The notes under the pieces are model-generated. The model had not been told where the DNA came from, searched no databases, and worked only from the letters and a program-made list of their open reading frames with translations. A stretch of 64,000 bases of DNA from BJGV01 sp964194745 (GTDB lineage Bacteria; Pseudomonadota; Gammaproteobacteria; Burkholderiales; Nitrosomonadaceae), in assembly GCA_965248035.1 (NCBI GenBank), contig OZ252054.1, positions 806,001-870,000 on the forward strand, given 5' to 3'. A program made the position numbers and the translations under genes. How positions within the stretch are numbered: the stretch's first letter is position 1; each line of letters starts with the position of its first letter. This document shows, one piece after another, positions 53,675 to 62,416 of the stretch.

Positions 53675-55216
53675 TTAATACGATCCACTTGTCTTAAAGT
53701 CCTGCACTGCCGCGTCGAGCTCTTTCTCAGTTTCAGCGTCAAGATCTTTACTGGTTTTAATCTTCTCCATGATGGCACTGTATTTACTCTGCATATGGCC
53801 TCTCAGCGCCACCTCAAACGCTAGTGCGCGCTTTACTTCCACATCATCCAGATAACCCTTATTGACAGCAAACAGCGTGAGCGCCATTTCAGTCACACTC
53901 AAAGTAGAATATTGCGCCTGTTTCATCAGTTCCGTTACCATTTTGCCGCGCTCCAATTGCTTACGGGTAGCCTCGTCAAGATCGGAAGCAAATTGTGCGA
54001 ATGCTGCAAGTTCACGATACTGTGCCAGCGCCAAACGTACTCCGCCCCCTAGTTTTTTGATAATCTTGGTTTGTGCCGCACCGCCCACACGCGATACCGA
54101 GATCCCTGCGTTAATCGCAGGACGAATACCAGCATTGAACAAATCAGTTTCCAGAAAGATCTGCCCGTCGGTGATTGAAATTACGTTGGTAGGAACAAAA
54201 GCAGTAACGTCACCCGCCTGGGTCTCGATTACTGGCATCGCAGTTAGCGAACCGGTCTTGTCTTTAACCGCTCCGTTAGTAGCTTTTTCCACATATGCCG
54301 CACTAACCCGGGCAGCACGCTCTAACAATCGTGAGTGTAGGTAGAACACATCACCTGGATAAGCCTCGCGACCAGGTGGGCGACGGAGCAACAATGAAAT
54401 TTGCCGGTACGCCCAAGCTTGCTTGGTTAAGTCGTCGTAAATAATAAGGGCATCTTCACCCTTGTCACGAAAATATTCGCCCATGGTGCAGCCGGAATAG
54501 GGCGCAATAAATTGCATTGCTGCCGATTCAGATGCGGTTGCAGCTACTACAATGGTGTATTCCATAGCGTCATGTTCTTCTAGCTTGCGCACTACGTTTG
54601 CAATGGACGAGGCTTTTTGTCCGATTGCAACATAGATGCAGGTCATGTTTTCACCCTTCTGGTTGATGATTGTGTCAATCGCAACTGCAGTTTTGCCAGT
54701 TTGTCGGTCACCAATGATCAATTCACGCTGACCCCGTCCAACTGGAACCATGGCATCAATCGACTTCAACCCAGACTGTACTGGCTGATCCACCGACTGA
54801 CGCCAGATCACCCCCGGTGCAATTTTCTCGATCGGCTCCGAACCCTGCGCAGTTATTGGACCCTTGCCGTCTATCGGCTGCCCCAACGCGTTGACAACAC
54901 GACCTTTTAGCCCTTCACCTACTGGCACCTCCAAAATACGACCGGTACACTTAACAATGTCACCCTCGGTGATGTTCTCATATGCGCCTAGAATCACTGC
55001 ACCTACGGAGTCGCGTTCAAGATTGAGCGCAAGACCAAAAGTGTTACCAGGAAACTCCAACATCTCGCCTTGCATCACGTCAGACAATCCGTGGACACGC
55101 ACAATTCCATCGGTCACTGAGACGATAGTACCCTGAGTACGGACTTCCGAAGTGGCATCAAGCCCCTCTATCTTACTTTTAATCAGCTCGCTGATTTCAG
55201 ATGGATTTAACTGCAT
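53675..55216 (-). CDS. atpA: ATP synthase F1 alpha subunit
   Basis: This is the non-catalytic nucleotide-binding subunit, 513 residues. The P-loop is GDRQTGKTAVAID, and LIIYDDLTKQAWAYRQISLLLRRPPGREAYPGD-type residues contain the Walker B and the Arg finger region. It starts 12 bp after the atpH stop and ends 3 bp before atpG. Confidence 0.98.
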   Translation of the reverse strand: MQLNPSEISELIKSKIEGLDATSEVRTQGTIVSVTDGIVRVHGLSDVMQGEMLEFPGNTFGLALNLERDSVGAVILGAYENITEGDIVKCTGRILEVPVGEGLKGRVVNALGQPIDGKGPITAQGSEPIEKIAPGVIWRQSVDQPVQSGLKSIDAMVPVGRGQRELIIGDRQTGKTAVAIDTIINQKGENMTCIYVAIGQKASSIANVVRKLEEHDAMEYTIVVAATASESAAMQFIAPYSGCTMGEYFRDKGEDALIIYDDLTKQAWAYRQISLLLRRPPGREAYPGDVFYLHSRLLERAARVSAAYVEKATNGAVKDKTGSLTAMPVIETQAGDVTAFVPTNVISITDGQIFLETDLFNAGIRPAINAGISVSRVGGAAQTKIIKKLGGGVRLALAQYRELAAFAQFASDLDEATRKQLERGKMVTELMKQAQYSTLSVTEMALTLFAVNKGYLDDVEVKRALAFEVALRGHMQSKYSAIMEKIKTSKDLDAETEKELDAAVQDFKTSGSY

Positions 55217-55228
55217 TTCTTATAACTC

Positions 55229-55765
55229 CTAGCTTTTAAGCGCAACGGACATAGCTTCCAGCTTTCCGCGCACGGAGGCGTCAAATACTTCGTCGCCGAT
55301 TTCAACTTTTACCCCACCTATCAATTCCGGATTTACATTTACTTTGGCCTCTATTTTGCGCTTAAATTTAGACTCGAGGCCTACTACCAAGTCTTTCAGT
55401 TGTCGGTCAGTCATCTTAAATGCAGAAGCAACTTTTGCCTCCAGCACACCTTCGTGTTGTGCCTTCAACTGCTCAAACAAATCACTCACTTCTGGTAATA
55501 GTTCGATTCGCTTGTTTTCCACCAACAGCAAGATAAAATTACGACCTTCGTTGCTGAATTTGTTACCACATATACCAAGCAGTAATTCACCTAGACGCTT
55601 GGTGGAAACCTCTGGGTCGCTGAGGAGGACACGAATACGTTCGTCACCAGCCACAACCGCAGCGAATTGCAGCATACTAGACCAGGCGGGCAGTGTATTG
55701 CCCGCCTTAGCCAACCTGAACACCGCTTCGGCATAGGGACGTGCAATTGTGAGCGCTTCAGCCAT
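55229..55765 (-). CDS. atpH: ATP synthase delta subunit
   Basis: This peripheral-stalk subunit joins b to the top of F1; 178 residues. It opens MAEALTIARPYAEAVFRLA and ends with a beta domain containing NPELIGGVKVEIGDEVFDASV. It is 3 bp after atpF and 12 bp before atpA. Confidence 0.96.
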   Translation of the reverse strand: MAEALTIARPYAEAVFRLAKAGNTLPAWSSMLQFAAVVAGDERIRVLLSDPEVSTKRLGELLLGICGNKFSNEGRNFILLLVENKRIELLPEVSDLFEQLKAQHEGVLEAKVASAFKMTDRQLKDLVVGLESKFKRKIEAKVNVNPELIGGVKVEIGDEVFDASVRGKLEAMSVALKS

Positions 55766-55768
55766 TAC

Positions 55769-56239
55769 CTATAGCTCCGCCTTAATAGTTGCAAGCAAGT
55801 CAGCGTGAGTTTTAGCATCTACTTCGCGATGCAGAATTTTCGCTGCGCCCGCAACAGCCAAATCAGCTACGTGCTGACGCAACATCTCTCTAGCACGAAA
55901 CACTTCCTGCTCAACTTCCGCCTTCGCACCCACAAGAATACGATTGCCTTCTTCCTTAGCGATCCCCTTTGCTTCCTCGACGACCTGGGAAGAGCGTTTT
56001 TCCGCTTGGGCAATGATTTCGGCTGCTCTTTGCTTAGCTTCACGCAGATTTTCTGCAGCATTCTTAGAAGCCATCTCCAGCTCCTGTTTTCCACGCTCTC
56101 CTGCAGCCAAGCCGTCTGCAATTTGTTTCTTGCGATCGCTAAGTGCTTTCATGATGGGTGGCCACACAAATTTCATATTGAACCAGACGAACAGGATAAA
56201 CATGATCGTTTGACCGAGTAGGGTAGCATTAATATTCAT
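55769..56239 (-). CDS. atpF: ATP synthase Fo subunit b
   Basis: This is the stator stalk subunit, 156 residues. One N-terminal membrane helix (LLGQTIMFILFVWFNMKFVW) is followed by a long charged coiled coil (AAENLREAKQRAAEIIAQAEK). Length and layout are standard. Confidence 0.97.
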   Translation of the reverse strand: MNINATLLGQTIMFILFVWFNMKFVWPPIMKALSDRKKQIADGLAAGERGKQELEMASKNAAENLREAKQRAAEIIAQAEKRSSQVVEEAKGIAKEEGNRILVGAKAEVEQEVFRAREMLRQHVADLAVAGAAKILHREVDAKTHADLLATIKAEL

Positions 56240-56275
56240 GTACGGACCTTTCTTGAATAATGGACGATGATGGCT

Positions 56276-56506
56276 CTAGACCACCGCAAACAGAATATAC
56301 ATGGAAATACCTACAGCAATCATTGGCACAGCGTCGACCAGACCCATGACAATAAAAAACTGGACACGTAACATTGGAATCAGTTCCGGCTGACGTGCCG
56401 CACCCTCAAGGAATCGTCCGCCCAAAATGCCGATGCCAACTGCAGCACCAAGGGCGCCTAGGCCCATCATGATCGCGCCAGCGATATATAATAGTGATTG
56501 TTCCAC
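56276..56506 (-). CDS. atpE: ATP synthase Fo subunit c
   Basis: This proteolipid forms the rotor ring; 76 residues in two membrane helices with the Gly-rich first helix (GALGAAVGIGILGG). The ion-binding carboxylate is Asp58 in FFIVMGLVDAVPM. The absence of the sodium-type Gln/Glu set indicates proton coupling. AGGAG precedes the ATG. Confidence 0.97.
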   Translation of the reverse strand: MEQSLLYIAGAIMMGLGALGAAVGIGILGGRFLEGAARQPELIPMLRVQFFIVMGLVDAVPMIAVGISMYILFAVV

Positions 56507-56538
56507 AAAGTTCTCCTATAAATAAAATGATGCGAAAA

Positions 56539-57423
56539 TCAATGATGTTCCTGGTGTGCCATATCCAGATAAACAATAGTAAGTGTCATGAATATAAAAG
56601 CCTGCAGCGTTATGATCAGAATGTGAAAAATTGCCCACCCCAAGGATAGTAGCACTTGCGTTCCAAACAATACCGAGTTACCTACACTGGCAACAACCCA
56701 CGCGCCCCCCATTAGTGCCAGCAAAATAAAAATCATCTCTCCTGCATACATGTTGCCAAACAAGCGCAATGAGAGCGAGAGCGGCTTGGCGATTAAGTTT
56801 ACGCCTTCTAATATTAGATTTATCGGGATAAAGACAGTTTTTACCACCAGATTATTGCTGCTGAAAGGCTGCAGCGCGAGTTCACCAGCAAATCCACCCA
56901 CGCCTTTAATTTTGATACTGTAATAAATCACCAGAATAAATACCGCGATGGACATTCCAAATGTCGCATTAGGATCCGTGGTAGGAACCACGTTAAGGAA
57001 AGGAAGACCGAGAGCATGAGCCACCACCGGCAGATAATCTACGGGTACCAAATCCATCAGATTCATCAAAAAAATCCATATGAAAATAGTCAGCGCCAAT
57101 GGTGCAACCATTTTATTTCGACCACTGAATGAGCCACGTACACTACTGTCAATAAACTCAATAATCCATTCGACAAAATTTTGTGAGCCACCTGGCACAT
57201 TGATAGTTGCACTTTTTGCGACTCTGGAAAAAAAGTAAAGAAAAAGAATGCCAAGCAAAAGTGCAAATCCTAACGTGTCCAGATGAATCGCCCAAAACCC
57301 CATGGCTTTAGCCTGTTCTGGATCTTGCGCAAGCCCCAAGGTACCATCTGGCAACTTGCCAAAAGTTAGGTTCTGAAGATGGTGCTTGATATATTCAGTT
57401 GAGGTGATCGATTCGCTGGCCAT
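56539..57423 (-). CDS. atpB: ATP synthase Fo subunit a
   Basis: This is the proton-channel subunit, 294 residues from the start MASESITSTEYIKHHL. The frame is open 29 codons further upstream, but that part overlaps atpI and is not conserved. The essential Arg is in LSLRLFGNMYAGEM, and the end is IVYLDMAHQEHH. Confidence 0.96.
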   Translation of the reverse strand: MASESITSTEYIKHHLQNLTFGKLPDGTLGLAQDPEQAKAMGFWAIHLDTLGFALLLGILFLYFFSRVAKSATINVPGGSQNFVEWIIEFIDSSVRGSFSGRNKMVAPLALTIFIWIFLMNLMDLVPVDYLPVVAHALGLPFLNVVPTTDPNATFGMSIAVFILVIYYSIKIKGVGGFAGELALQPFSSNNLVVKTVFIPINLILEGVNLIAKPLSLSLRLFGNMYAGEMIFILLALMGGAWVVASVGNSVLFGTQVLLSLGWAIFHILIITLQAFIFMTLTIVYLDMAHQEHH

Positions 57424-57445
57424 AGATACTTTATTATATTTTACT

Positions 57446-57825
57446 TTAGTTTCTTTTTTCGCGTTGTAAGGGGGCGAACACCCATGCCAATTGACCCGCC
57501 ACAAAGCCAATTAAAACAACGACAGGGACAAGATTAAATGGCCCCATTCCTAGCGCAAGAAGCACACATACAACCAAAAAACAACCAAAAAACGCTCCAA
57601 ACCGGAGCGATAAAATAACCACAGGTGCTGATGTGCTTCCAGTAGCATTTCCCGATTGCTACGTCGCATGCGCCAAAGCAACAATAACGTACTCATCAGC
57701 GCGACTGCGCCACCGTATAATGCTGCCATTGCTGCTGTCTCCCCTTGCAGCACATAACACAGCACTCCGACCACGACGGAAGTTACGATCTGCAGTCCTG
57801 CCGTGCGGTGTACGCTGGATTCCAT
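57446..57825 (-). pseudogene. atpI: ATP synthase assembly protein AtpI, frame broken at a T run
   Basis: The first frame gives an AtpI-type N-terminus (AALYGGAVALMSTLLLLWRMRR, EAHQHLWLFYRSGLERFLVV) and stops early at 57550. The rest of the protein continues in another frame: LLALGMGPFNLVPVVVLIGF to FAPLQREKRN, stop at 57446. The frames join if the six-T run on the minus strand near 57568 had seven. AtpI helps c-ring assembly and is often dispensable. A homopolymer sequencing error is as likely as a real mutation. Confidence 0.8.
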
Positions 57826-57989
57826 TACCGGAGCTCAACGCATGATTATCAAAGCTCAACGCGTAAAAGAGAAATTTTAATGTTTCATGGAAAAACTGTC
57901 AAGGGACAACCCTCGGAGAGGATAAGAAATATACTCTCTCAAAATCGCTAGGGAGTATAGTTCGAGGGCAAAAATGAAAGGCCTCAATG

Positions 57990-59126
57990 TCAAGAAAACT
58001 TCAGGTGCTCTATTCCTTCACTCAGGTCTTTGTCCTTCGCTTCCGATCCCTTGAGTTTAATGTGCAAACGTAGCTCGTTCATGGAATCGGCATTCTTCAA
58101 GGCTTCCTCATAACTGATCTTGCCAGCCTCATAAAGCTCGAACAGCGCTGTGTCAAAAGTCTGCATACCTAGTTCGCGAGATTTCTTCATGATTTCCTTG
58201 ATCTCGTGAACATCACCCTTAAGGATTAGATCCGAAATCAACGGGGAATCAAGCAAGATTTCAAACGCTGCTACCCGCCCTCTGCCTTCTTTTATCGGAA
58301 GCAACCGCTGAGCAACTAACGCTTTCATATTTAAAGATAAATCCATCAGTAATTGCGCCTTACGCTCTTCAGGGAAGAAATTGATTATGCGGTCAAGAGC
58401 CTGATTAGCACTGTTGGCGTGCAACGTACCCATGCATAAGTGCCCGGTTTCGGCAAAGGCTATTGCATGCTCCATGGTCTCGCGTGCTCGAATCTCGCCT
58501 ATCAGGATCACATCGGGAGCCTGGCGCAAGGTGTTTTTCAGCGCAGCCTCCCATGACTCAGTATCTATTCCCACTTCACGCTGAGTTATCATGCAGTTAA
58601 TGTGCTCATGCACATATTCCACAGGATCTTCGATGGTAATAATATGACCATGACTATTTTGGTTGCGATAACCGATCATTGCCGCCAGCGAAGTAGATTT
58701 ACCAGAACCGGTCGCGCCGACAAAAATCACTAGGCCACGCTTGCTCATTACCACATCTTTTAATACCAGCGGCAGCCCCAACTCGTCAAATGTTGGAATC
58801 GCGGTGGTAATAGTACGCAACACCATTCCTGCACACTGCTGCTGAATAAAGGCGTTGACACGGAAACGCCCTATGCTAGGCGGATGGATGGCAAAATTGC
58901 ATTCCTTAGTAGCTCCGAACTCGGCTGTTTGCTTCTCGTCCATGATGGCTTGCACTAGTTCCAAAGTATGCTGCGGCGTCAACGGCTGCTTGGACACCGG
59001 AACCATTTTTCCATCGATCTTGAAGGAGGGTGGGAGACCGGCAGTAATGAACACATCTGATGCTTTTTTGCTAAGCATCAACCGCAACAGATCAAATACA
59101 AATTTTGATGCCTGATCTTGTTCCAT
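57990..59126 (-). CDS. pilU: Type IV pilus retraction ATPase PilU
   Basis: This is an accessory retraction motor, 378 residues. It has Walker A GATGSGKSTS, the Asp box IITIEDPVEYVHEH, Walker B APDVILIGEIRARETMEHAI and the His box TGHLCMGTLHANSA. It follows pilT by 51 bp and differs from it by a longer C-terminus ending in GIEHLKFS. Confidence 0.95.
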   Translation of the reverse strand: MEQDQASKFVFDLLRLMLSKKASDVFITAGLPPSFKIDGKMVPVSKQPLTPQHTLELVQAIMDEKQTAEFGATKECNFAIHPPSIGRFRVNAFIQQQCAGMVLRTITTAIPTFDELGLPLVLKDVVMSKRGLVIFVGATGSGKSTSLAAMIGYRNQNSHGHIITIEDPVEYVHEHINCMITQREVGIDTESWEAALKNTLRQAPDVILIGEIRARETMEHAIAFAETGHLCMGTLHANSANQALDRIINFFPEERKAQLLMDLSLNMKALVAQRLLPIKEGRGRVAAFEILLDSPLISDLILKGDVHEIKEIMKKSRELGMQTFDTALFELYEAGKISYEEALKNADSMNELRLHIKLKGSEAKDKDLSEGIEHLKFS

Positions 59127-59177
59127 TGATTACTCCTAAATTTCTCTATTTCTCTGCCATGAATATGAGGATAATCA

Positions 59178-60221
59178 TCAGCCTGGAAAGTTTTCTTTAC
59201 TCACGGCCTTGGTGCGAGCTTCAACATTGGTAATGACATTACGTTTCACCAATTCCGTCAGATTTTGATCCAGTGTTTGCATGCCCACACCCTGGCTGGT
59301 CTGGATTGTTGAATACATTTGTGCCACCTTTGCTTCACGTATCAGATTACGGATTGCTGGGGTAGCAATCATGATCTCGTGAGCCGCTACCCGGCCAGCG
59401 CCATCTTTGGTCTTGCACAGCGTCTGTGAAATCACCGCTCGCAGCGATTCTGACAGCATTGCGCGCATCATTTCTTTCTCTTCTGCTGGAAATACGTCAA
59501 TGATACGGTTGATGGTCTTGGCAGCAGAGCTCGTGTGGAGTGTGCCAAACACCAAGTGTCCGGTTTCTGCCGCAGTCATAGCTAAGCGAATAGTCTCCAG
59601 GTCACGCATCTCACCAACCAGAATTATGTCAGGGTCCTCACGCAACGCCGAGCGTAGCGCATTGCTAAAACTATGAGTGTCACGCCCAACTTCTCGCTGA
59701 TTAATAAGACTTTTCTTACTTTCGTGCACGAATTCGATCGGATCTTCAAGGGTCAATATGTGTCCGTGTTCTTTCTCGTTAATGTCATTAATCATCGCCG
59801 CCAAGGTTGTGGATTTGCCAGAACCGGTAGGACCGGTCACCAGCACGACACCACGCGGCTGTTGGGCAATTTCGGCAAATATCTTTGGCGCCTTTAGGTC
59901 CTCCAGAGTTAGCACATTCGAAGGAATAGTCCTTAGAACCGAGGCTGCGCCGCGCTGGGTATTGAAGGCATTTACCCGGAAACGCGCCAGGTTAGGAACT
60001 TCGAAGGAAAAGTCGCATTCTAGGTCTTCCTCATAGGTTTTTCGCTGACCATCATTCATGATGTCGTACACCATTTCATGTACGTCTTTGTGCTCCATAG
60101 AGGGTAGGTTGATACGCCTGATTTCGCCATGTACTCTGATCATTGGCGCCATTCCTGCGGACAGATGTAAATCCGAGGCCTTGTTCTTGACCGCAAAGGA
60201 GAGTAGTTCTACTATGTTCAT
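59178..60221 (-). CDS. pilT: Type IV pilus retraction ATPase PilT
   Basis: This is the main hexameric retraction motor for twitching motility and DNA uptake; 347 residues. Walker A is GPTGSGKSTTL, the Asp box LTLEDPIEFVHE, Walker B DPDIILVGEMRDLETI and the His box TGHLVFGTLHTSSA. The C-terminal AIRNLIREAK motif (AIRNLIRE needed for retraction) is present. It is divergent from yggS across a short region that holds the dispersed repeat. Confidence 0.97.
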   Translation of the reverse strand: MNIVELLSFAVKNKASDLHLSAGMAPMIRVHGEIRRINLPSMEHKDVHEMVYDIMNDGQRKTYEEDLECDFSFEVPNLARFRVNAFNTQRGAASVLRTIPSNVLTLEDLKAPKIFAEIAQQPRGVVLVTGPTGSGKSTTLAAMINDINEKEHGHILTLEDPIEFVHESKKSLINQREVGRDTHSFSNALRSALREDPDIILVGEMRDLETIRLAMTAAETGHLVFGTLHTSSAAKTINRIIDVFPAEEKEMMRAMLSESLRAVISQTLCKTKDGAGRVAAHEIMIATPAIRNLIREAKVAQMYSTIQTSQGVGMQTLDQNLTELVKRNVITNVEARTKAVSKENFPG

Positions 60222-60241
60222 AGTGGCACTCCGGTAACAAC

Positions 60242-60305
60242 GTTAGTTTTGTATACGGCTCTAACCTCTCAAAATTGAGCAGGTTATGAGAATTGTGCCT
60301 AAACG
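60242..60305 (-). repeat. Dispersed repeat, copy 2 (upstream of pilT)
   Basis: This matches 37982-38045 over about 62 bp. Here TAACCTCTC and GAGCAGGTTA can pair around AAAATT, forming a hairpin with one bulge. It starts 20 bp before the pilT ATG, between pilT and yggS. Confidence 0.7.
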
Positions 60306-60357
60306 AGGCAACTTAAGGTGTGAGCCAACTCAGGAAAGCGAGTCAAGCTCGCAGATT

Positions 60358-61080
60358 ATGACGACAATAGCCTCTAGCTTGCAAGCCGTAAATGCGCGAA
60401 TCGCCAAAGCTGCGAAAGACACTGGTCGACAGCAGGACGAAATCATGCTGCTGGCAGTGAGTAAAACTAACCCCGCCGAGCAAGTGAAGGAAGCATGGTT
60501 CGCAGGACAAACCATTTTCGGTGAAAATTACCTTCAGGAAGCTCTGAAAAAAATACATGCGCTTTCTGATTTACCCATCGAATGGCATTTCATAGGGCCC
60601 ATACAGAGCAATAAGACAAGACGCATAGCGGAGAACTTTGCCTGGGTACACAGTGTGGACAGAAAGAAAATTGCCGAACGCCTATCGCGGGACAGACCCG
60701 AAACGCTCCCTCCACTTCAAGTCTGTCTACAAGTAAACGTAAGCGGAGAGGACACCAAAAGCGGCGTGTCACCTAAATTTGCGGCCGATCTTGCGACTCA
60801 TGTGGCAGGGCTACCTCGCCTGAAGCTACGTGGGTTAATGGCCGTTCCCGAGCTTACTACTGCCACCGCTTTACAGCGTAGCCAGTTTCATATGCTACGG
60901 GTTATGTATGATCAACTCAGGCAGGATGGGTTTGATCTTGACACTCTCTCGATGGGCATGTCAGAGGACATGGATATCGCTATCGCGGAAGGTGCGACCA
61001 TAGTGCGAGTCGGTACAGCGATTTTTGGACCAAGGCGTTACCCTATACCTGAGGAACTTGCTGCCCGCGCTACACGTTGA
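60358..61080 (+). CDS. Pyridoxal phosphate homeostasis protein YggS
   Basis: This PLP-binding barrel protein of the YggS/PROSC family balances free PLP and amino acid pools. The PLP lysine is Lys36 in LLAVSKTNP. HFIGPIQSNKTR, VNVSGEDTKSGV, LMAVPE and SMGMSEDMDIAI are conserved. I start at MTTIASSLQAVNARI; 24 upstream in-frame codons come from the repeat region. The gene next to pilT is a common arrangement. Its end overlaps the convergent ferredoxin by 11 bp. Confidence 0.94.
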   Translation: MTTIASSLQAVNARIAKAAKDTGRQQDEIMLLAVSKTNPAEQVKEAWFAGQTIFGENYLQEALKKIHALSDLPIEWHFIGPIQSNKTRRIAENFAWVHSVDRKKIAERLSRDRPETLPPLQVCLQVNVSGEDTKSGVSPKFAADLATHVAGLPRLKLRGLMAVPELTTATALQRSQFHMLRVMYDQLRQDGFDLDTLSMGMSEDMDIAIAEGATIVRVGTAIFGPRRYPIPEELAARATR

Positions 61081-61315
61081 GAGCAAGATATTTATCTCTC
61101 AGCTGCTCTTTAGTCTCAATGATGTCTGAGTTAATGATAATACAGTCTATCGGGCATACCTCGACGCATTGTGCCGTTTCATAATGCCCCACGCATTCGG
61201 TGCATAAGTTGGGGTCAATTACGTAGATTTCTTCACCCTGTGAAATCGCACTATTAGGACATTCTGGCTCACATACATCGCAATTGATACATTCGTCAGT
61301 AATCATTAAAGCCAT
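61070..61315 (-). CDS. Ferredoxin with two 4Fe-4S clusters (YfhL type)
   Basis: The 81-residue protein has two cluster motifs: CINCDVCEPECP and the second with a widened spacing (CTECVGHYETAQCVEVCP), as in the YfhL/Alvin ferredoxins. A C-terminal helix follows (ETKEQLRDKYLAL). It starts 16 bp after coaD and overlaps the yggS end on the other strand. Confidence 0.93.
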   Translation of the reverse strand: MALMITDECINCDVCEPECPNSAISQGEEIYVIDPNLCTECVGHYETAQCVEVCPIDCIIINSDIIETKEQLRDKYLALNV

Positions 61316-61331
61316 ATAAACCTCTCAAAAA

Positions 61332-61820
61332 TCATACCCCAGCCTTGATGCGTAGCTGCTTAGCAACCAGGGGATGCACGAACTTGTCGGCATTACCACC
61401 AAGTAGAGCAATTTCCCGCACGATGGTTGCGGAAATAAACATATATTGCTCAGATGGAGTCATAAATACAGTTTCAACATCGGGATACATGCTGCGATTC
61501 ATACCCGCCATTTGAAACTCGTATTCAAAATCAGACACTGCGCGTAGCCCACGCAGAATCACTCTGGAGTTCTGCTGTTGCGAGAATTCCATCAGTAATC
61601 CAGAAAACTCCATCACCTCTACATTGGGACAATCTGTTAACACATCTCGCGCCATTTTCACACGCTCATCCAAGGTAAAGAACGGCTCTTTGCCGCTACT
61701 TGGGGCTACTGCCACCACCACTTGTTCGAATAAACGTGAAGCTCGCCGAACCAGATCCTCGTGACCGCGAGTGATGGGATCGAAGGTACCAGGATAAATG
61801 GCTTTATCTATTTTTCTCAT
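61332..61820 (-). CDS. coaD: Phosphopantetheine adenylyltransferase CoaD
   Basis: This catalyses the fourth step of CoA synthesis. The 162 residues have the nucleotidyltransferase motif YPGTFDPITRGHEDLV and the ISATIVREIA signature near the C-terminus. The start overlaps the rsmD end by 17 bp. Together with CoaX at 41261, two CoA-pathway enzymes are in the window. Confidence 0.96.
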   Translation of the reverse strand: MRKIDKAIYPGTFDPITRGHEDLVRRASRLFEQVVVAVAPSSGKEPFFTLDERVKMARDVLTDCPNVEVMEFSGLLMEFSQQQNSRVILRGLRAVSDFEYEFQMAGMNRSMYPDVETVFMTPSEQYMFISATIVREIALLGGNADKFVHPLVAKQLRIKAGV

Positions 61821-62358
61821 ATCTTAACAATTGATAGCGTACTTTACCTGCCCGACCGGCGCGCCAAACAAGCCAGTCTTCATCAAGCTTCGTGAGATTA
61901 TCGGCCTCCACATAGATCAGCCCATCCTTGGCAAGATGTAATGGCAACAGGGGTAGCAATTCGGGCAACAATCCCAGTCGATAAGGTGGATCAAGAAAAA
62001 TCACGTCAAATAGCCGCTGGTCAGACATGATGAATTCTAGCGCATCTCTCATCAGCAATTCTATTTGATCTGCTCGCAGTTTTTGCAAATTGGTCTGCAA
62101 CACACTATATACCGTAGGGCTAGATTCCACCATCACTACTAGCTCGGACCCGCGGGATGCGGCCTCAATGCCCATCGCTCCGCTACCAGCAAATAAATCA
62201 AGGCAAGTTTTGCCGCTCATATCCTGTCCTAACCAGTTGAAAACCGTCTCGCGTACCCGATCAGGTGTAGGGCGCAAACCCGCGTTACGCGGAAACGTAA
62301 TTGCACGGCTACGCCATTCTCCGCCGATTATACGAACTTTGTTTTGAGTTAAGGACAC
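61804..62358 (-). CDS. rsmD: 16S rRNA (guanine966-N2)-methyltransferase RsmD
   Basis: This 184-residue rRNA methyltransferase opens with VRIIGGEWRSRAI. It has the SAM site DLFAGSGAMGIEA and the catalytic motif IFLDPPY. The rsmD-coaD-ferredoxin order is frequent in proteobacteria. Confidence 0.95.
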   Translation of the reverse strand: MSLTQNKVRIIGGEWRSRAITFPRNAGLRPTPDRVRETVFNWLGQDMSGKTCLDLFAGSGAMGIEAASRGSELVVMVESSPTVYSVLQTNLQKLRADQIELLMRDALEFIMSDQRLFDVIFLDPPYRLGLLPELLPLLPLHLAKDGLIYVEADNLTKLDEDWLVWRAGRAGKVRYQLLRYEKNR

Positions 62359-62416
62359 TCAGTGAGGAATTCTAGAGAAAGCATTTACAAACAGACTGTC
62401 TTTGAAAAGATTTTTC

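Noticed and set aside
60280..60305. Sigma-54 promoter (GGCAC element in the dispersed repeat, minus strand)
   Set aside because: The -12 element reads CAT instead of TGC, so the match is too weak.
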